Positions 11,050 through 23,643 of a stretch of 64,000 bases of DNA are shown here, one piece after another (position 1 is the first letter of the stretch; the number at the start of each line of letters is the position of its first letter). The DNA is from Ligula intestinalis. Lineage: Eukaryota; Platyhelminthes; Cestoda; Diphyllobothriidea; Diphyllobothriidae. Both the position numbers and the translations under genes were made by a program. The stretch lies in contig JAYGXS010000005.1 in the NCBI GenBank assembly GCA_036362985.1, forward strand, positions 33,369,715 to 33,433,714, given 5' to 3'. The notes below the pieces were generated by a model that saw nothing but the letters and a program-made list of their open reading frames with translations, was not told where the DNA came from and did no database searches.

Positions 11050-11930
11050 AAGTAAACGTGCCATCCGCCTATAGACACCAATAGACACGCCCATAGGGCA
11101 CCCAGAGGCATACAAACAAGCCAACGGACCTTACTGTCCCAGAGCACCGCTTGACACTCGCCTACACCTGCGGATATTTCACTACAGACGTGCCTGAAAG
11201 GTGACACTACCATCACGTCCTCGAATTTATCCTCGTGAAAGGATTTAGAGTTCACTCATTCCGATTACTGAGCCTCGATAGGAGTCCCACATCGAAAAGG
11301 TGAAGCGTATATTTACACGGAAAATTCTTGAGTATGGTCGCAACAGTAAGAAGCCACGCACGCACAATACATTTAATATCGTGCATGTATATAAAACTCG
11401 TCAAATGCTTCCAAGGTGCTTCCAAGCAGAAGACATTCCTTTACGTGGATCGCAGCACTGAGGAGAGAAAATAGTACCCTCCTCTGTAACTCACACAAAC
11501 ATACACACACCGTGATTCTCGGCTGTACATATTTTAAGCAGCACTCTGTGAGTCACAACTAAGAGGACACTTCCTTACGTGGTGTGCATCAATAAAGAGA
11601 GATTTATGATGCTTTAAAAATATATTGAGGTTTGCAGTAGGTGCGACAGGACTCAGAAAAGGTTATAACGAAAACCTATGTGATTCTGCTGAGAAACCTC
11701 AAACGCTGCTTAGGCTACCATCCCACGAAGAAGTGATCACGGAGTAGTCGGAGGGAGTAGGGTGCTTTCCTAAGGGTCATTGTCATGTGCGAAGTAAGCA
11801 CACGATCTACGTTCGCTGAAAGACGTAAGTATAATTCACAAGTTGTCAAATAACTGACGGCATCACGAGGGAGTTTGGCTCTTTAGAGGGTTTCTCAGTT
11901 CTCTTCATGCGGCTTCGACTACTGCGTCTC
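11050..11930. other. Intergenic, no feature recognised
   Basis: No supported gene or shared repeat was recognised between the RTE-like relic and the Penelope-like relic. Confidence 0.4.
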
Positions 11931-11938
11931 ACAAGTGT

Positions 11939-12960
11939 GTGGCAGACTACAACACTGACACTGAAGCCATGATCAGGAGGTTTAACAGCATACATCCATC
12001 GCTCAAGTTTTCTGCAGAGATTGAGGCTGATGATGCAATTGCATTCCTTGATGCCTTTCTGCGAAGGCAAAATGATGGATCGATCCTGCGTAGGATATTC
12101 CGAAAGAAAATCTGGACGGGACAATACACCAACTTTCACAATCTTGTCCCCCTAAATCAAAAACGTAATCTAGTCCAAGGATTAGCAGCTAGCAGACGAC
12201 GGACCTGCTCTCCTGAGACTGTCGAAGCAGAACTTAGACAGCTGCATAACACGCTTCTTGAAAACGGATACCCAGAAAGGTTCATCCTCAGGAATATTGG
12301 CGAACGCACTGAGAAGCCTGCTACCTTAACCGCAGAAAAGAAAGACATATTAATAAGAGCGCCTTTCCTAGGAGATGCAACAAGCAAACAGGCAAAACGA
12401 CGCCTTAACACTGTGACCACAAGCGCTTTCCCCGCGGCGAACTTACGCGTGTTATTCACGAACTCTCCCCACCTACGATTGGGAGGTAAAGACCGACTGG
12501 TACACCTTGTCGATACGAATCATCGAGTCGATACCAATAAAGCCTTTCAGGTTGTCTACCGTACACCAGCTAACTTTTCCAAAGGCCTACGCCAACGGAT
12601 GCTTGCAACAGCCGAAGCAGTAGCTATACGGCTAGCAAATCCAGTGCTGTGTTGTCAGAAGACGCTGACACAAGCCCTTACACTTCCGTGGCCTACACCG
12701 ACACCAGGTGGTGATAGCATTTCGCCCCTACGAAATGGCAGCAGTCTCTCAAGCAACACGCTGATCTGGCCTACTTAACAAACTGACATAGTCCGCAGTG
12801 GCCACTTAGCGCCCATCTTAGACAGTTATCGATTATTCTACATTGTCAAACTTTAACTTTTATGTACAGCTTTCATTTTCCCCTGCAAACGTCTGGCCTG
12901 ATGACGAGTTGCTGATAACATATGTTTGCCATAAACTGACCTGGCTCACCAGGTCATCGT
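11939..12960 (+). mobile_element. Penelope-like element, RT thumb to nuclease, with internal deletion
   Basis: A 279-codon open frame (11939-12778) carries the reverse-transcriptase thumb block IHPSLKFSAEIEADDAIAFL, then WTGQYTNFHNLVPLNQKRNL, and ENGYPERFILRNI, all typical of Penelope-like retroelements. The linker RVLFTNSPHLRLGGKDRL follows. The frame then jumps directly to HLVDTNHRVDTN and LRQRMLATAEAVAIRLANP, which is the second half of the GIY-YIG nuclease. The first half, with the GIY and YIG strands, is deleted in frame. The catalytic palm of the RT is also absent on the 5' side. About 120 nt after the stop lies GGCCTGATGACGAG (12896-12909), then ACATATGTTTGCC, a terminal segment also found near 2.94 kb. 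Although open, the frame cannot encode an active enzyme. Confidence 0.8.
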
Positions 12961-13034
12961 CAGACAGATTAGAGTTGCACGAAACAGTTAATACAAAATG
13001 ATGGCCAACATAAGATTATATGGTGGGTCAGGGT

Positions 13035-13150
13035 ATGATCAGATAATCGTCAGTTGCACGTAATTATGTGGTCAGTGGGGCAAAGTAGTTGTCACCCGCA
13101 TGTAATTATGCTGTCAGTCGGGGAACAGTCGTCACCTGCATTAAATCTCT
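13035..13150. repeat. Short tandem repeat, unit about 43 nt
   Basis: The motif GTAATTATG, then TGGTCAGTGGGG, then AGTAGTTGTCACC recurs in slightly altered form two to three times across the stretch (for example GCATGTAATTATGCTGTCAG and CAGTCGTCACCTGCAT). It sits between two Penelope-like relics of opposite orientation and may be part of their terminal repeats. Confidence 0.55.
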
Positions 13151-13167
13151 GGTGGCTGTTTTTTGCT

Positions 13168-13410
13168 TCATCTAGTCCGGAAAAACTGCTGTTTCCTCCC
13201 TGCTTCCCTGACATTGGTGTACACGGCGTCCAATTCGGTGTGCCTGTTGATGTACGAGTCACTGGAGTTGATGGCCTCTAAAAGCTCACGGCCTTTCTTG
13301 TATGATGAGCAAGAGCCAACAATGTAAGTTTCCACTCGTGTAAATCGGTATCCAGTACAATTCTCGCCTGTCTGACAACGACCTGGTGAGCCAGTGTCGA
13401 ACATTCCCAC
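13168..13410 (-). mobile_element. Penelope-like element fragment, C-terminal nuclease region (second subfamily)
   Basis: The minus-strand frame contains TRVETYIVGSCSSYKKGREL, then LEAINSSDSYINRHTELD. The pattern of a strand, a Lys/Arg-rich turn, a LEA helix and INRH-ELD resembles the C-terminal part of GIY-YIG nucleases in Penelope-like elements, though it differs from the 12 kb copy. The frame upstream (to about 13618) is shifted and not clearly related. The assignment rests on a short region, so confidence is moderate. Confidence 0.45.
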
Positions 13411-14115
13411 AACAGACTATCGTTTCCCAAATCACTTCTCCTACCGGATTATACTTCTGGGGATGCCGATTTTCCTGTTCATGTTGCGTTTCAGTTATAA
13501 AACTGGGTTTCCGACTATATTCTGCAGCCACAGAAGAGTGGAAAAAGTCCCATTCACGATGTAATTCGAACGGGAGGCTTGCATAGCCACCTATACAGGC
13601 CACGAGTGCCCCGCCCACACAAAATAGGTGGCCTTGCGATAAATTTCAGGATAGATAAAGATTTCCGTGTGTTATCTTTGGCTGAGCAGTTTTGACATTG
13701 TCCACGTCCATCTCCGGTGTAATTGTGTCTGACCTACATACGACTGTTCCCTTCCCCCCCCCCCTAGTAATACTGTCCGTCCCCTTGTTTTATCCCTATT
13801 CCCTAACAATGCTCGCCCGAATGAAAGAGAAAGTTCGCATTCCAGGTATTTCTATCGGTAAAGAAGACATATGATCGATTTGATTGTTTTCAGTTAGCCG
13901 AAAAAAAACGCAAATGTTTCGGAGTGCAATCTTGATCTATTTACTGACGACGCAAATGAAAAGGGAAGTTGTTTAAACTCACTAGCATTATGAAAGAGGC
14001 TTGAAACTCAATAAAATTATTTTTCAAATAAACAAGACAGAGTAGAAACCTTGTCGCATGACCATGATGAAAGGGTGTTTTTCGACTGCAAACAGATCGG
14101 TCCAATGGATTTTTT

Positions 14116-14515
14116 NNNNNNNNNNNNNNNNNNNNNNNNNNNNNNNNNNNNNNNNNNNNNNNNNNNNNNNNNNNNNNNNNNNNNNNNNNNNNNNNNNNNN
14201 NNNNNNNNNNNNNNNNNNNNNNNNNNNNNNNNNNNNNNNNNNNNNNNNNNNNNNNNNNNNNNNNNNNNNNNNNNNNNNNNNNNNNNNNNNNNNNNNNNNN
14301 NNNNNNNNNNNNNNNNNNNNNNNNNNNNNNNNNNNNNNNNNNNNNNNNNNNNNNNNNNNNNNNNNNNNNNNNNNNNNNNNNNNNNNNNNNNNNNNNNNNN
14401 NNNNNNNNNNNNNNNNNNNNNNNNNNNNNNNNNNNNNNNNNNNNNNNNNNNNNNNNNNNNNNNNNNNNNNNNNNNNNNNNNNNNNNNNNNNNNNNNNNNN
14501 NNNNNNNNNNNNNNN
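14116..14515. other. Assembly gap, 400 N
   Basis: Four hundred unspecified bases, with a round-number length that is probably an estimate. A (TA)n run starts immediately on the right side (14516-14549), which likely caused the assembly break. Missing exons of the EEPD1-like gene could lie here. Confidence 0.99.

Positions 14516-14549
<34 letters not shown>
14516..14549. repeat. (TA)n microsatellite at gap edge
   Basis: At least 32 nt of alternating A and T directly adjoin the gap; the true array is probably longer. Confidence 0.95.
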
Positions 14550-14553
<4 letters not shown>

Positions 14554-15219
14554 GATGCTATACCGTACTTCCGCATAGATACTAGCTTAAAGCCCAGACA
14601 TGTGTTGCTCCGAGGTTTCTGCTGCTGCATGATACAAGACATACATATATGCATCGATTGCCCTGTACGCCCATTAGAAACCGATTTTTACCTCTCGTTG
14701 TTTATTTGAACTACAACAATAAGGTCATCAGAGCACGACGCTAGCGCCGATTTGAAGGAAGTTCAGTTTGATATATTCAAGGACATTTCTCCACGATGTC
14801 GACAATTACAGTCTTTGGCCATTACGCATTGCTTGTGATTCCCCGGTGCTGTGTGGTTTTTGTGCCTTGATTTATTCGTGGGGAACGAAGGACTTTTTAT
14901 CAAAAGTTTTGGCATTCTATTTTCAAAATAAAGCGTAGCTATATCTTCTCAACGACGATTTTTGTAAGAATTGAGAGAAACTGCGGAACCACCCCTGAAA
15001 TAACTGTTAGACAGAAGTGATAAGCAATAGACAGAGAAGGAGGAACCATTTAAAGTCAAAACTTACATATGTTTATCTAGAGAAGATGGAAGTGTCTGTG
15101 ATCAAAGATACTTACTAGGAGATTAAGCCAAAGAAAAGTAAGATTCCTTCACTACCAAATGACTGCATAGGTAGACTTAAATTTGCAACTAATTAAGGCC
15201 AAGAATAAATCGAAATTAC

Positions 15220-16125
15220 CTTAAATTTTCCCATGAAGGGGTCTCGGGCGAATGTTTTGTCACCACAAGTAGCAGTGCCCTCTTCGGTTGATACCCTTCC
15301 AAGAATAGCAGAGGTTTTGAATTGAACACGATGGGAACAGTAGAGAAAAGCCGAATATTCCTTGCCCTGGAAGGTAAGTCCCGTCGGCTCCTTAGAAGTG
15401 ACCGCTGACCACCGGGGCTGATAGCCAGGGCCATGCGCCTCGAACCATCGACGCACATTGGGTAAAGCTGGGGAGTTTAGTTCAGCCGCCAGCTGTTTGA
15501 AGAGAGTGCAAGAATGTACAATTTAGGATGAAGATGAAAAGTGTTGAAGGTGTTGTGATAGTGAGCGTGCTTCTGGCTTACTCGATCTACCGCGGCAGCA
15601 TCTGTGATCTCCTGAAACGCGATGATATCAATACTATTTTTGAGAAGGGTCAGGCAGATACATTCTCGAAAACCGGGATGGTTAGCTTTGGGTATAGAAA
15701 ATCGGTCAAGATTCCAAGTTGCTAGACGAAATTTGTGCGGGGAAAGGATGTCACCAGACTGTTGGAGAGGCTGGCTACAGAAGGCGTCCCAAGCATTCAA
15801 GAGCTCTGTTTGACCGAGAAGATGGATAAGGTCATCTCCGTGTGGGGTTGGGGAATATGGCGGTGCAGGAGGCTCTTGGCGTACCGGAGGAGGAACAGAA
15901 ACAGGAGCAGGGGGATAATGACGAGGGGACGGCTGATAAGCGGATAGTACGCCTGGCCGCCGTGGATCACGCTCGGTAATGACGGTTTCCGGCCTGAAAG
16001 ACGAAAGCGTTATGAAAAGAAGGACAAGAAAGAGGAGGGGGGAGAGGATGGGAGGGGAGGGAGAGCAGGCAGGAAGAGGGGGAGAAGTGATGAGGAAAGG
16101 AAGCATAATTGAAAAACGGTGGTGG

Positions 16126-16158
<33 letters not shown>

Positions 16159-16162
16159 CGAC

Positions 16163-16227
<65 letters not shown>

Positions 16228-16639
16228 GAAGGAGGTGGAGGCGGAGGCGGAGTAGAAGGAGGAGAGGGAAAAGGAAGAGAGGAAGGAAGGACGGGAAGGA
16301 AGATGATAAGGAAGCAGATGAGAATAAAAGAGAGACGGAGGAGAAGAGGAAGGAGAATAGAAAGGTGGGGAAGAGAAAGGGGAAGAGAAAGGGGAAGGGG
16401 AAGAGAAATGGGAGGGCAAAAGGGAGAGTAAAATGGCTTGGTAATGTCTTCGCGAGGAGAAAATACCATTTCGGCTTTTATTATTACCCAAGACTGTCGG
16501 GGTCTCGATTGCGGAGGTCATTGTTGACAGAATTTCGCAGGATTAGTATTCTGCTGATATCATCTAGCTTTCGAAAAGGCCTTGATGCGCGTTGGTTAAT
16601 GAGAGTGCTTGCTACGGATTTGGTAAGAAATGGATAGCG
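15220..16639 (-). CDS. EEPD1: EEPD1-like endonuclease/exonuclease/phosphatase family protein, three internal exons
   Basis: Three minus-strand exons fit together in phase. Exon a (16639-16488) gives a helix-hairpin-helix segment, KSVASTLINQRASRPFRKLD, matching the second HhH of EEPD1. Exon b (15993-15582) has a Pro-rich linker and the start of the EEP domain: RLATWNLDRFS, then KANHPGFRECICLTLLKNS and AFQEI, with the conserved Asn and metal-binding Glu. Exon c (15492-15220) holds ELNSPALPNVRRW through DPFMGKFK. Introns are GT-AG: 16487-15994 (494 nt, pyrimidine-rich, phase 2) and 15581-15493 (89 nt, phase 0). In vertebrates EEPD1 acts in repair of stalled replication forks and in cholesterol export regulation; the flatworm role is unknown. 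Exons with the GDF and final His motifs are not found to the left; they may lie in the N gap or be lost. The N-terminal exons are uncertain. The symbol reflects family similarity only. Confidence 0.75.
16010..16435. repeat. Purine-rich low-complexity tract with (GAT)n, inside an EEPD1-like intron
   Basis: The plus strand is almost pure A/G with an ATG/GAT trinucleotide array at about 16119-16227. On the minus strand it is a very long pyrimidine tract directly upstream of the 3' splice site at 15994. It produces spurious long frames (poly-His, poly-Ser, poly-Met) that I do not regard as coding. Confidence 0.85.
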
Positions 16640-17009
16640 CTGAAATGTGGAAAGAATATCCGGGTAAGCGTCTAGAAAGCCGAGCGGGCTTTTGAATTTT
16701 CCATCAAAAATTGTCCATCTGAAGGGTTCGCTTACTTTGCAAAATTTGTATGTTACATAGGCACCTTCAGTTACCTAGTGTAACCAATCAAACTACTAGT
16801 TCCTGTCAAGTCATTCGATGGGGATGATGCTTGAGCAACGATATGAGTATAACCAGGTGGGAGTGTGGCGTGTATGAAAGGAGATTCATACAATTAGGCG
16901 ATATGAAAGTTGTCTACACCCTTAGATGGATACGCCTAATGGAAGTCTTGCACTCGACCAGGTGAATAGATTTTATCCGCTTTAACACGCAAGCCTCAGG
17001 CCAGCAGTG

Positions 17010-17206
17010 CATTATCCGGAAAGCAGTGCAAATTGTGCCCCTTTTTCCGCTCTGATACGGCTGATTGACTTGCTTGATCTCCATGAAGACAGAGCTGGCA
17101 ACATAGAGCAAACAACGGAACATCCTTCAGTGGTGAGGATAGTAGTTAAATAAGCGGACTTGGGTCTGGTGAGGAAGGATGCAGAGAGCAGGGGTCTGGC
17201 AACCGA
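17010..17206 (-). CDS. Possible upstream exon of the EEPD1-like gene
   Basis: A good 3' splice site (TTCTATGTTTCAG) precedes an open minus-strand stretch beginning at 17206 that contains LPALSSWRSSKSISRIRAEK followed by GAQF. This loosely resembles the LPG...SIV..R...GGF pattern of a helix-hairpin-helix. The start phase agrees with the candidate exon at 18365-18448, but no convincing donor site was found and the frame closes at about 17010. Transcript evidence is needed to accept it. Confidence 0.25.
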
Positions 17207-18364
17207 CTGAAACATAGAAATCCGCGCTAGATCTTATGACAGTGCAGATTGCCTCCACTTAGAAGATGAGTTCCGAAATAAGCAACCCAACTGTCGCCCG
17301 ACTTCTGGACCAGATTAAATAAATTATTGTAACACTTCTCCGCAAGTGTAAGCCAGCAGGATTAAATACTCTGTGATTTTGAATAATTATTCTCAGCTTG
17401 AACAGAAACCTGATCCGGAAATTGCCACAAGGCTATAATAACTATCGATAAGGTTCAACCAATGAATGCATTTGTAGAAGATGCTTTCAGTTAAAAAGCA
17501 CTTAACCGGTTTTTTTATTATCTCAAGCGACAGAAAAAAAGATTCAGAACGAATGCCTACGGAGAGAAGCGTCGTAGTCTATGACTGCCTGTTGGTTTTT
17601 GATGCCTATATATATATTCAATCGCATTTCTCGAAATATTTATTCCATACTTTTCGCTCGCATAGGAAATTGCGCCTTGTTGACAAATTGTGCATAAGAC
17701 TTTCTAATATGCTCGCACAACTTTTAGTGTGAACTAATAAACACGCGCCACAGATTTTTGCCCTCAAACAATGCAAGGTAATCCAAATATGCCATGATAT
17801 TCCTAGCCTCCTAAATAGAAAGTAAAGCACTTTGTAAATTTAGATGCTAAATACTCACGAGCACAAAATTTGAAGAAGAGGCAAAGGGAGTGAGAGAAAA
17901 TCAACGAAGAAAATGTGTAATCCTCATAGAATGAATTTTCCCAAGCGCCACTGACATAAGCGCCTAGAACAACGCCAACCATGCTATCTTCTTTGACGTT
18001 AATCTATATAAAATCGTACGTGAGTAATGGTCCTTACTTGCAAGCACGTGTAAGAGTATTTTTTAATTATCTGTGCGTTTCGGTGCTTACTGCACCTCTG
18101 CGTCCTTCACAAAACTTTTATTTTAAGACAAATTAACTAATTGTGACTAGGCATTATTATGTACTAGTGGAACTGTACAGTGACCAATGAAAGGGTCTCT
18201 TTGGTGATGCGGAATATTATTTTGACTAAATACTCATTTATGCAACTGTCAAGACGACATTTTAGCTGCACTAAGTCGGTGGATGAAGACGACCTAGATG
18301 CTAGCAAAAAAAAGATCAAAAGAGAGCGAGTGAGAGAGGGGTTATAACCAAAACAATAAATTAC

Positions 18365-18448
18365 CTGAATTAAATTCCTTTCGTCCGCATGGTTAAAGAA
18401 TGCCAGAAGATTTTGCTCTGCTTCCGTTTGGCAGCATTGGAATAGTTG
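18365..18448 (-). CDS. Possible upstream exon of the EEPD1-like gene (84 nt)
   Basis: An 84-nt minus-strand segment is flanked by a splice acceptor (TATATTCACAG) and a donor (CAG/GTAATT). It encodes 28 residues including FFNHADERNLIQ, which recalls the N-TA---EL start of the first helix-hairpin-helix of EEPD1. Both ends are phase 0. The match is short, so this is a suggestion only. Confidence 0.3.
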
Positions 18449-18499
18449 CTGTGAATATAAAAAAACGGCAATATCAGGGGCTTTTAGAGTAATAGCAAT

Positions 18500-21400
18500 C
18501 ACAAGAAATTTTAACTGCTTTCAGGGCCTTTCTGTTTGAATTTTGCTTTTGGGAGAAATGCATCTACGCGTACATCCGTAAAAGACTTTGAGATTTTGTT
18601 GTGGGATTAAAGTAATGAGCATTCGCTTAAAGGTTCCCGTTAAAATCTTAAACTTTATTATGTAGGTGGTTTTATGCTGACCTGTTTGTCCTTACCAAAA
18701 CAGCTACCTTGTGCCGTATCTTTTTGTTAAGTTTGGTTTTGTTGTCTTCGTAAGAATTGTGATGTTGAACAGAACTCAATTTATCGAATCTTTTCAAGAA
18801 AGTTTACGATGGCAGCTGCTATCGCGAAGATGTAAGCGGCCGATCGCTAGCAACACCGCTTTATACGAAGGTTGGAGAATAAATATGTGAGTTGAGGGGA
18901 TGAGCTAACAGCTAGCTAATTACCTATCTGGCCAGCCTTATTCTCAAATGCGCCAAGCACGCAATTCTGTCAAAAATAATCCTGAGCAGAAACGCAAGCA
19001 CCAGTCAGTAACTACGATAAAGAAACTCTTGATTAAATATGCGATGAAATAAAACCTTAATCCATATTCGCATCGAAATCAAACAAGCAGCGAAACGATG
19101 CAGGCACGTCGACGCAGAAACTTCTCAGTTTGAAGTTCTAAATGGTCAGAAGACAAATCACGACCTTGATATCTCACGCATAAATGGATTTGCGATATTG
19201 CCAAAAGGTAAAAAATTTATCCTATTGGGCCACTTATAAAAGTTTTTTTTCAGGAAGAAATACCCACAGAAATCCTGGTGTTTATTTTAAAACGATTGGT
19301 GCGAAGGCACTCACCCTATAAATAGAGTTTAATGAATATGATTTGGAGATAAGATGAAGAATTTCGCCACAGCCACCAACGTTGGCATAACTAGACACAG
19401 GATTCCTCACTGGGAATCTTATATTGATTCTTTGCGTACAACCCCTAGTACAGTATAGCAAATATGACTTAAAGTCCGCAGGAAAAGAGGGGAATGGCCG
19501 GTTATTCATATTCTCTTTTTTATGCACGTAAAGTAAACAGATTTTCTTAGTAAGGAATCTTACATATAATTTTGTTCGATAAAATCGTTGTGAGAACGTT
19601 CGCCTGCATAGTTGTAGATCAACAACGTAACTACCTGTCCGCTAAATAAAATCTTAACGTCTCTATGGTCTTTCTAACATGAGCTGATTTTTTACAGTCC
19701 CTAGTGGGTTTTAAACAACTGGATTTACATCTCCTATAGAAACAGGACAAGTTCATGTGGGCTTGTACACTCTCAGTCTTGTAAATAGAATGCGAACATA
19801 GGAGCTCAACCGGAGAGAGCGCTGGAATTAGAATGTACATGACACCTGGATCCCGAATTAAAACGCGTACGATACAGCACGTGCATTAAAATACACGCAG
19901 CTGATAACTGTCAATAAGGCGCGCGTGATCACTTCTGGGTATAACATACGCCTTGATGTTATATAAACAGAAACTTTTCTAAACAAAAGTAAAGCGTTAG
20001 GAAAAATTCAGGCAGCAAGAGCATTCGATTATTTGTCTCAGTGAGATGCCTGCACTATCAACCCTATTTTTCAAACGAGCGTCTCTTCAACTTATCCTGT
20101 GATAATGCATGCGAAACAAGGGCATAGACAATAGCTCCTTACGTCTTGGTTGTATTAGTCACTTTATCCAAATATTATTTTTACAAAACTTTAATTTTAA
20201 AATATTATTTGCAAACAGCAAGATCCTGCAAGAGCTGTGTAGTATCTAGAATTAAACTCACCTGCGGGAAAGAGCACTGCGTTTGTCCCATAGCCGACAG
20301 ATGGCTTTTAAGGGGTCGTTGTTCAAATTTGGAGGAAAAGTATATGAAATGAATATAAAAGGAGAGCCTGCACGTTGTTCAGGAGAAACCCCTAAAAATA
20401 CACGAGAGCGCCGTAAGTTAAACTTAATGAGCAGTTCTGGCCTGTCTCGTAGCTATTAATAAATCAAGATTGGAAAGCTTACCCATCAATCACATGAACT
20501 TACGTGTGGGTTAGAGTTGGCCCTCATTCCTGAAACTTATCTTTCAACGTGTGTTTAGATGCCTTGATTTTGCACTCACACACACGCGCACGCGCTACTG
20601 GCATGCGCCTATAAAATAAATTGTTCTTGCTGCGCTTACACCCCCTCCCATCCTTCTCTTTCGCGTCTGACCGCACTCTACCGAACTTTGAAGTTAAGTC
20701 AGTAAGTCTTACTGTGTTTTTGCGGTCTGAACAGCGTCAACGAATCGGATTACGAAACTCAACATAGCCTTAAAAAGTAGGTAAGTCCGATATGAAGCCA
20801 TGGAAAGCTTATTCTACCAAGGCCTTCCCCTCTCCATTAGAGTGCACTCTATTGAATGCCACTGTCGGTGCTTATATTGACTTTCTGGACCTCGCATGCT
20901 CTATATAGAGCAGGACCTGATTCAAAACCATCTGGAATTCAACCGTACGCTGGGAAAGGCCTGAGCGTGTAACACGCGGAAAATTTCCAGAGGGTGAGAG
21001 CGAGCAAGGGGAGATCTACATGGCAAAATACGTGTACCTCATTTGCATAAGTAATCGAGGATGTGAACTCAGCCGTGTATCGCACTAAATACCAACCAGC
21101 TCTGTATGTCTCATGGACAAGGGTGTACTGCCAAGGAGCTTCTTCGTGGAATGAGTAAAGCTACGGCTAATGGATTCTCGCTATTAACTGCTTCAAGTGG
21201 TCATTACTTTAACCTAAAAAGAAATCTAAAGATAACATAAACTTCGATTGTAGCATACCTAGGCCTAAAAAGAAAAAAGAAAAGAAATATTAACACTATA
21301 ATATCTTATGAACTTGGTTTATAAAACCTTTCTAGCATTTATTTTCTGTGTATTCAGCATTAATAATTAACTGTGCACAAAAATGTATGATTGCGGCAGA

Positions 21401-22440
21401 ATAAAACGTGAAAAAATAAATGAAAATTGCAAACCTTAAATTACGAAAAAGCGCAACTCCAACACCAAATCAGCCATTAACCACGAACGTTTGAATTCAG
21501 AGGTCTCCAGCAGGGATGATTATGTACATTCGGGCAAAAATGAGCCGGGCATTCATCAGTCCGAAGAATAAGACAGCATAATGTCAGACAGCATTTTCGG
21601 TCACTGAGAAATAAAAATACCCGTCTACAATCACTTCGTTGAGTCTTGTGACAACTTACCAGCTTATTGCAACTAGTCGCGTAAAACGATTTTGGTGATT
21701 TCCCTCCGCTGCCATACAGTCCGCCAGAGGCTAGAGATTGCTTCGGACATCGCATTAATATTTCTGATATTCCGATTTTCCTTAGCAGTTGCAGGAAAAA
21801 TCCATTTAAGCGTGCGGATTTCGAGCTCAGTTTTTGAAGTATTTCTGCCAAGCTCTAATCTAATTCGAATCAAACTCTATTTTCTATAAGTGGACTAGCC
21901 TGAGCATGTTGATTTAACGGTAACGTCATTCCGTTTGCTTTAAGTCACTTACAATTTACTTGTGCACCTGCCACTTCTGCAGCGGACATCATCCAACAGT
22001 TCAATCCGTTGTTCAAAAACTGCCTTATTCTGAGAATATACAGATGGCTCTAACTGCATTTTTGCAATGCAGCTAATCATTTGCCCTTAGAGGCCAGTCC
22101 CGTACACTGTTTTATTTCTATTCAATGCTGCGTTAATACATTTTGGGGCCTCTGGAAATGATGGATGATAACCTGAATGGTCTGATCCACTTTTTAGTGA
22201 TTTTGGCCCTGGTTCAATTACTATACTGCCAATAGGTTTTTGGCCCTAGGGGACTATCGTTATACTGCAACATCTTCATTGAATAATTTTGGGTTTGTTT
22301 TATTCCTTCTTGTCTCTTATACTGATTCCCGTTATTTTATGAATGTGAATCCAGATTTTAATAGGAACTCCCCAACGAATTTGGATCAATAGAAGTAAAT
22401 GAAACATCTAACGCAGTATGTTACTGAACGAATTTTATAA
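18500..22440. other. AT-rich intergenic or intronic DNA, nothing recognised
   Basis: Nearly 4 kb with only short frames on either strand (for example around 19.3, 19.7, 20.2 and 21.5-21.9 kb) that match no family I know. No RNA gene or repeat structure was recognised. It may be intron or 5' flank of the EEPD1-like gene. Confidence 0.4.
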
Positions 22441-22558
22441 TTAAGAATAATTCAGTATATATAAGGGTGAGAGGCAGAGCCTTTGAAAACCCTATTTACA
22501 GATAGATGCTGTCAGACCATGCATATTGTACAAAGTCATATATACACCAGTTAAATTG

Positions 22559-23643
22559 TTATTGTCTTCCAAATGTATGACCAGCAAGCAAAGTAAGATC
22601 AAGCCTTCTTTTGAATGCCTCGACGCTTTCAGCAAGAACAACCGAGTAAGGGAGTTTATTCCTTTCTTCAATGACCCGCTGGGAGAAGAAATGCATCCGC
22701 ACTTCTAGTTTGGCGTGGTGTTTCTTCAGTGTGTACGGATGACCACGTAGATGTATTGTTTGTGCAAATTCAAAGAAGTCGGTCATCTGAAGTGCACAGT
22801 CTACTCCCTTGATGATTTTAAACAACATGATCATATCTCCTCTGCATTGCCTATATAGAGAGGAAAAAGATGGAGCCTATCTGGACGACGTTCATATGGG
22901 ACACCTCCTTAGCTGCTGACTAGCTTAGTGGCCCTTTCTTGCACTTTCTCGAGCATTGCGTAATCCTTCTTCATCCAAGGGCACCACGTCTGAACGCAGT
23001 ACTCTAACATCGGCCGACCAAATTTTTCGAAGACTCTTACAAAAAGCTTCGCATTAAAATAGAGGAAGGACCTTCGGATCGCTCTGAGGATGCCCATAGC
23101 CTTCTTTGCGGTTTTAACACATGAGTTGACGGTTTTAGGTCGGGCGTCATGCGTACACCTATATCCCGTAGTTCGTACAATTGCTCGAGTTGATGACCTC
23201 CGATCGAGTAGTTTTACTCGAATTTTATCACTTTTCTGTGACTAGACCGCAAGCGGATTACTTGGCATTTGTTGAAGTTCAGCTGCAGTAGCCATTATTC
23301 ACACCACTTTTGCAAGCGATCCAAGTCATTTTGTAAGTTCTGCCCATCCTCTGAGCTTTCAATGGACTTCCAGATCTTTAGATCATCTGCAAACATGACT
23401 TTCTCACAGGTGAGGCAGTAAAGGTAGTCGTTCGCATATACCAGAAATAGAATGGGACCCAGAACGCTTCCCTGTGGAACTCCACTGGATATGGTTTTCC
23501 ATTCTGCTTTGGTGTCTCCAATACAAATACGCTGATGCCTGCCTGTTAGGAAGTCGGCTAACAATTTGAGTAGGTTTCCAGTCGCACCCATTTGATGCAT
23601 CTTTGATATTAGTCGTCTGTGTGGAACCTTATCGAAAAAGAGT
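22559..23643 (-). mobile_element. CR1-like LINE, 5'-truncated reverse transcriptase, copy A
   Basis: On the minus strand, in order: FDKVPHRRLISKMHQMG; ISSGVPQGSVLGPILFLVY; the catalytic box FADDLKIWKS; FEKFGRPMLEYCVQTWCPWM; LEKVQERATKL; and the C-terminal block FSQRVIEERNKLPYSVVLAE. This is the CR1-type (Jockey superfamily) order of RT and thumb. Frameshifts or stops separate the blocks (about 23295, 23097-22909 and 22834). The 5' end is lost before the RT finger motifs. A 50-nt sequence just beyond its 3' end (22452-22506) recurs at 26506-26557. Confidence 0.85.

Noticed and set aside
14024..14654. Long frames across 13.9-14.7 kb
   Set aside because: Most of their length is the 400 N gap plus the (TA)n run.
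15477..16521. Long frames with poly-His, poly-Ser or poly-Met runs on both strands
   Set aside because: They read through a purine/pyrimidine tract and a (GAT)n array; the splice sites show this is an intron of the EEPD1-like gene.
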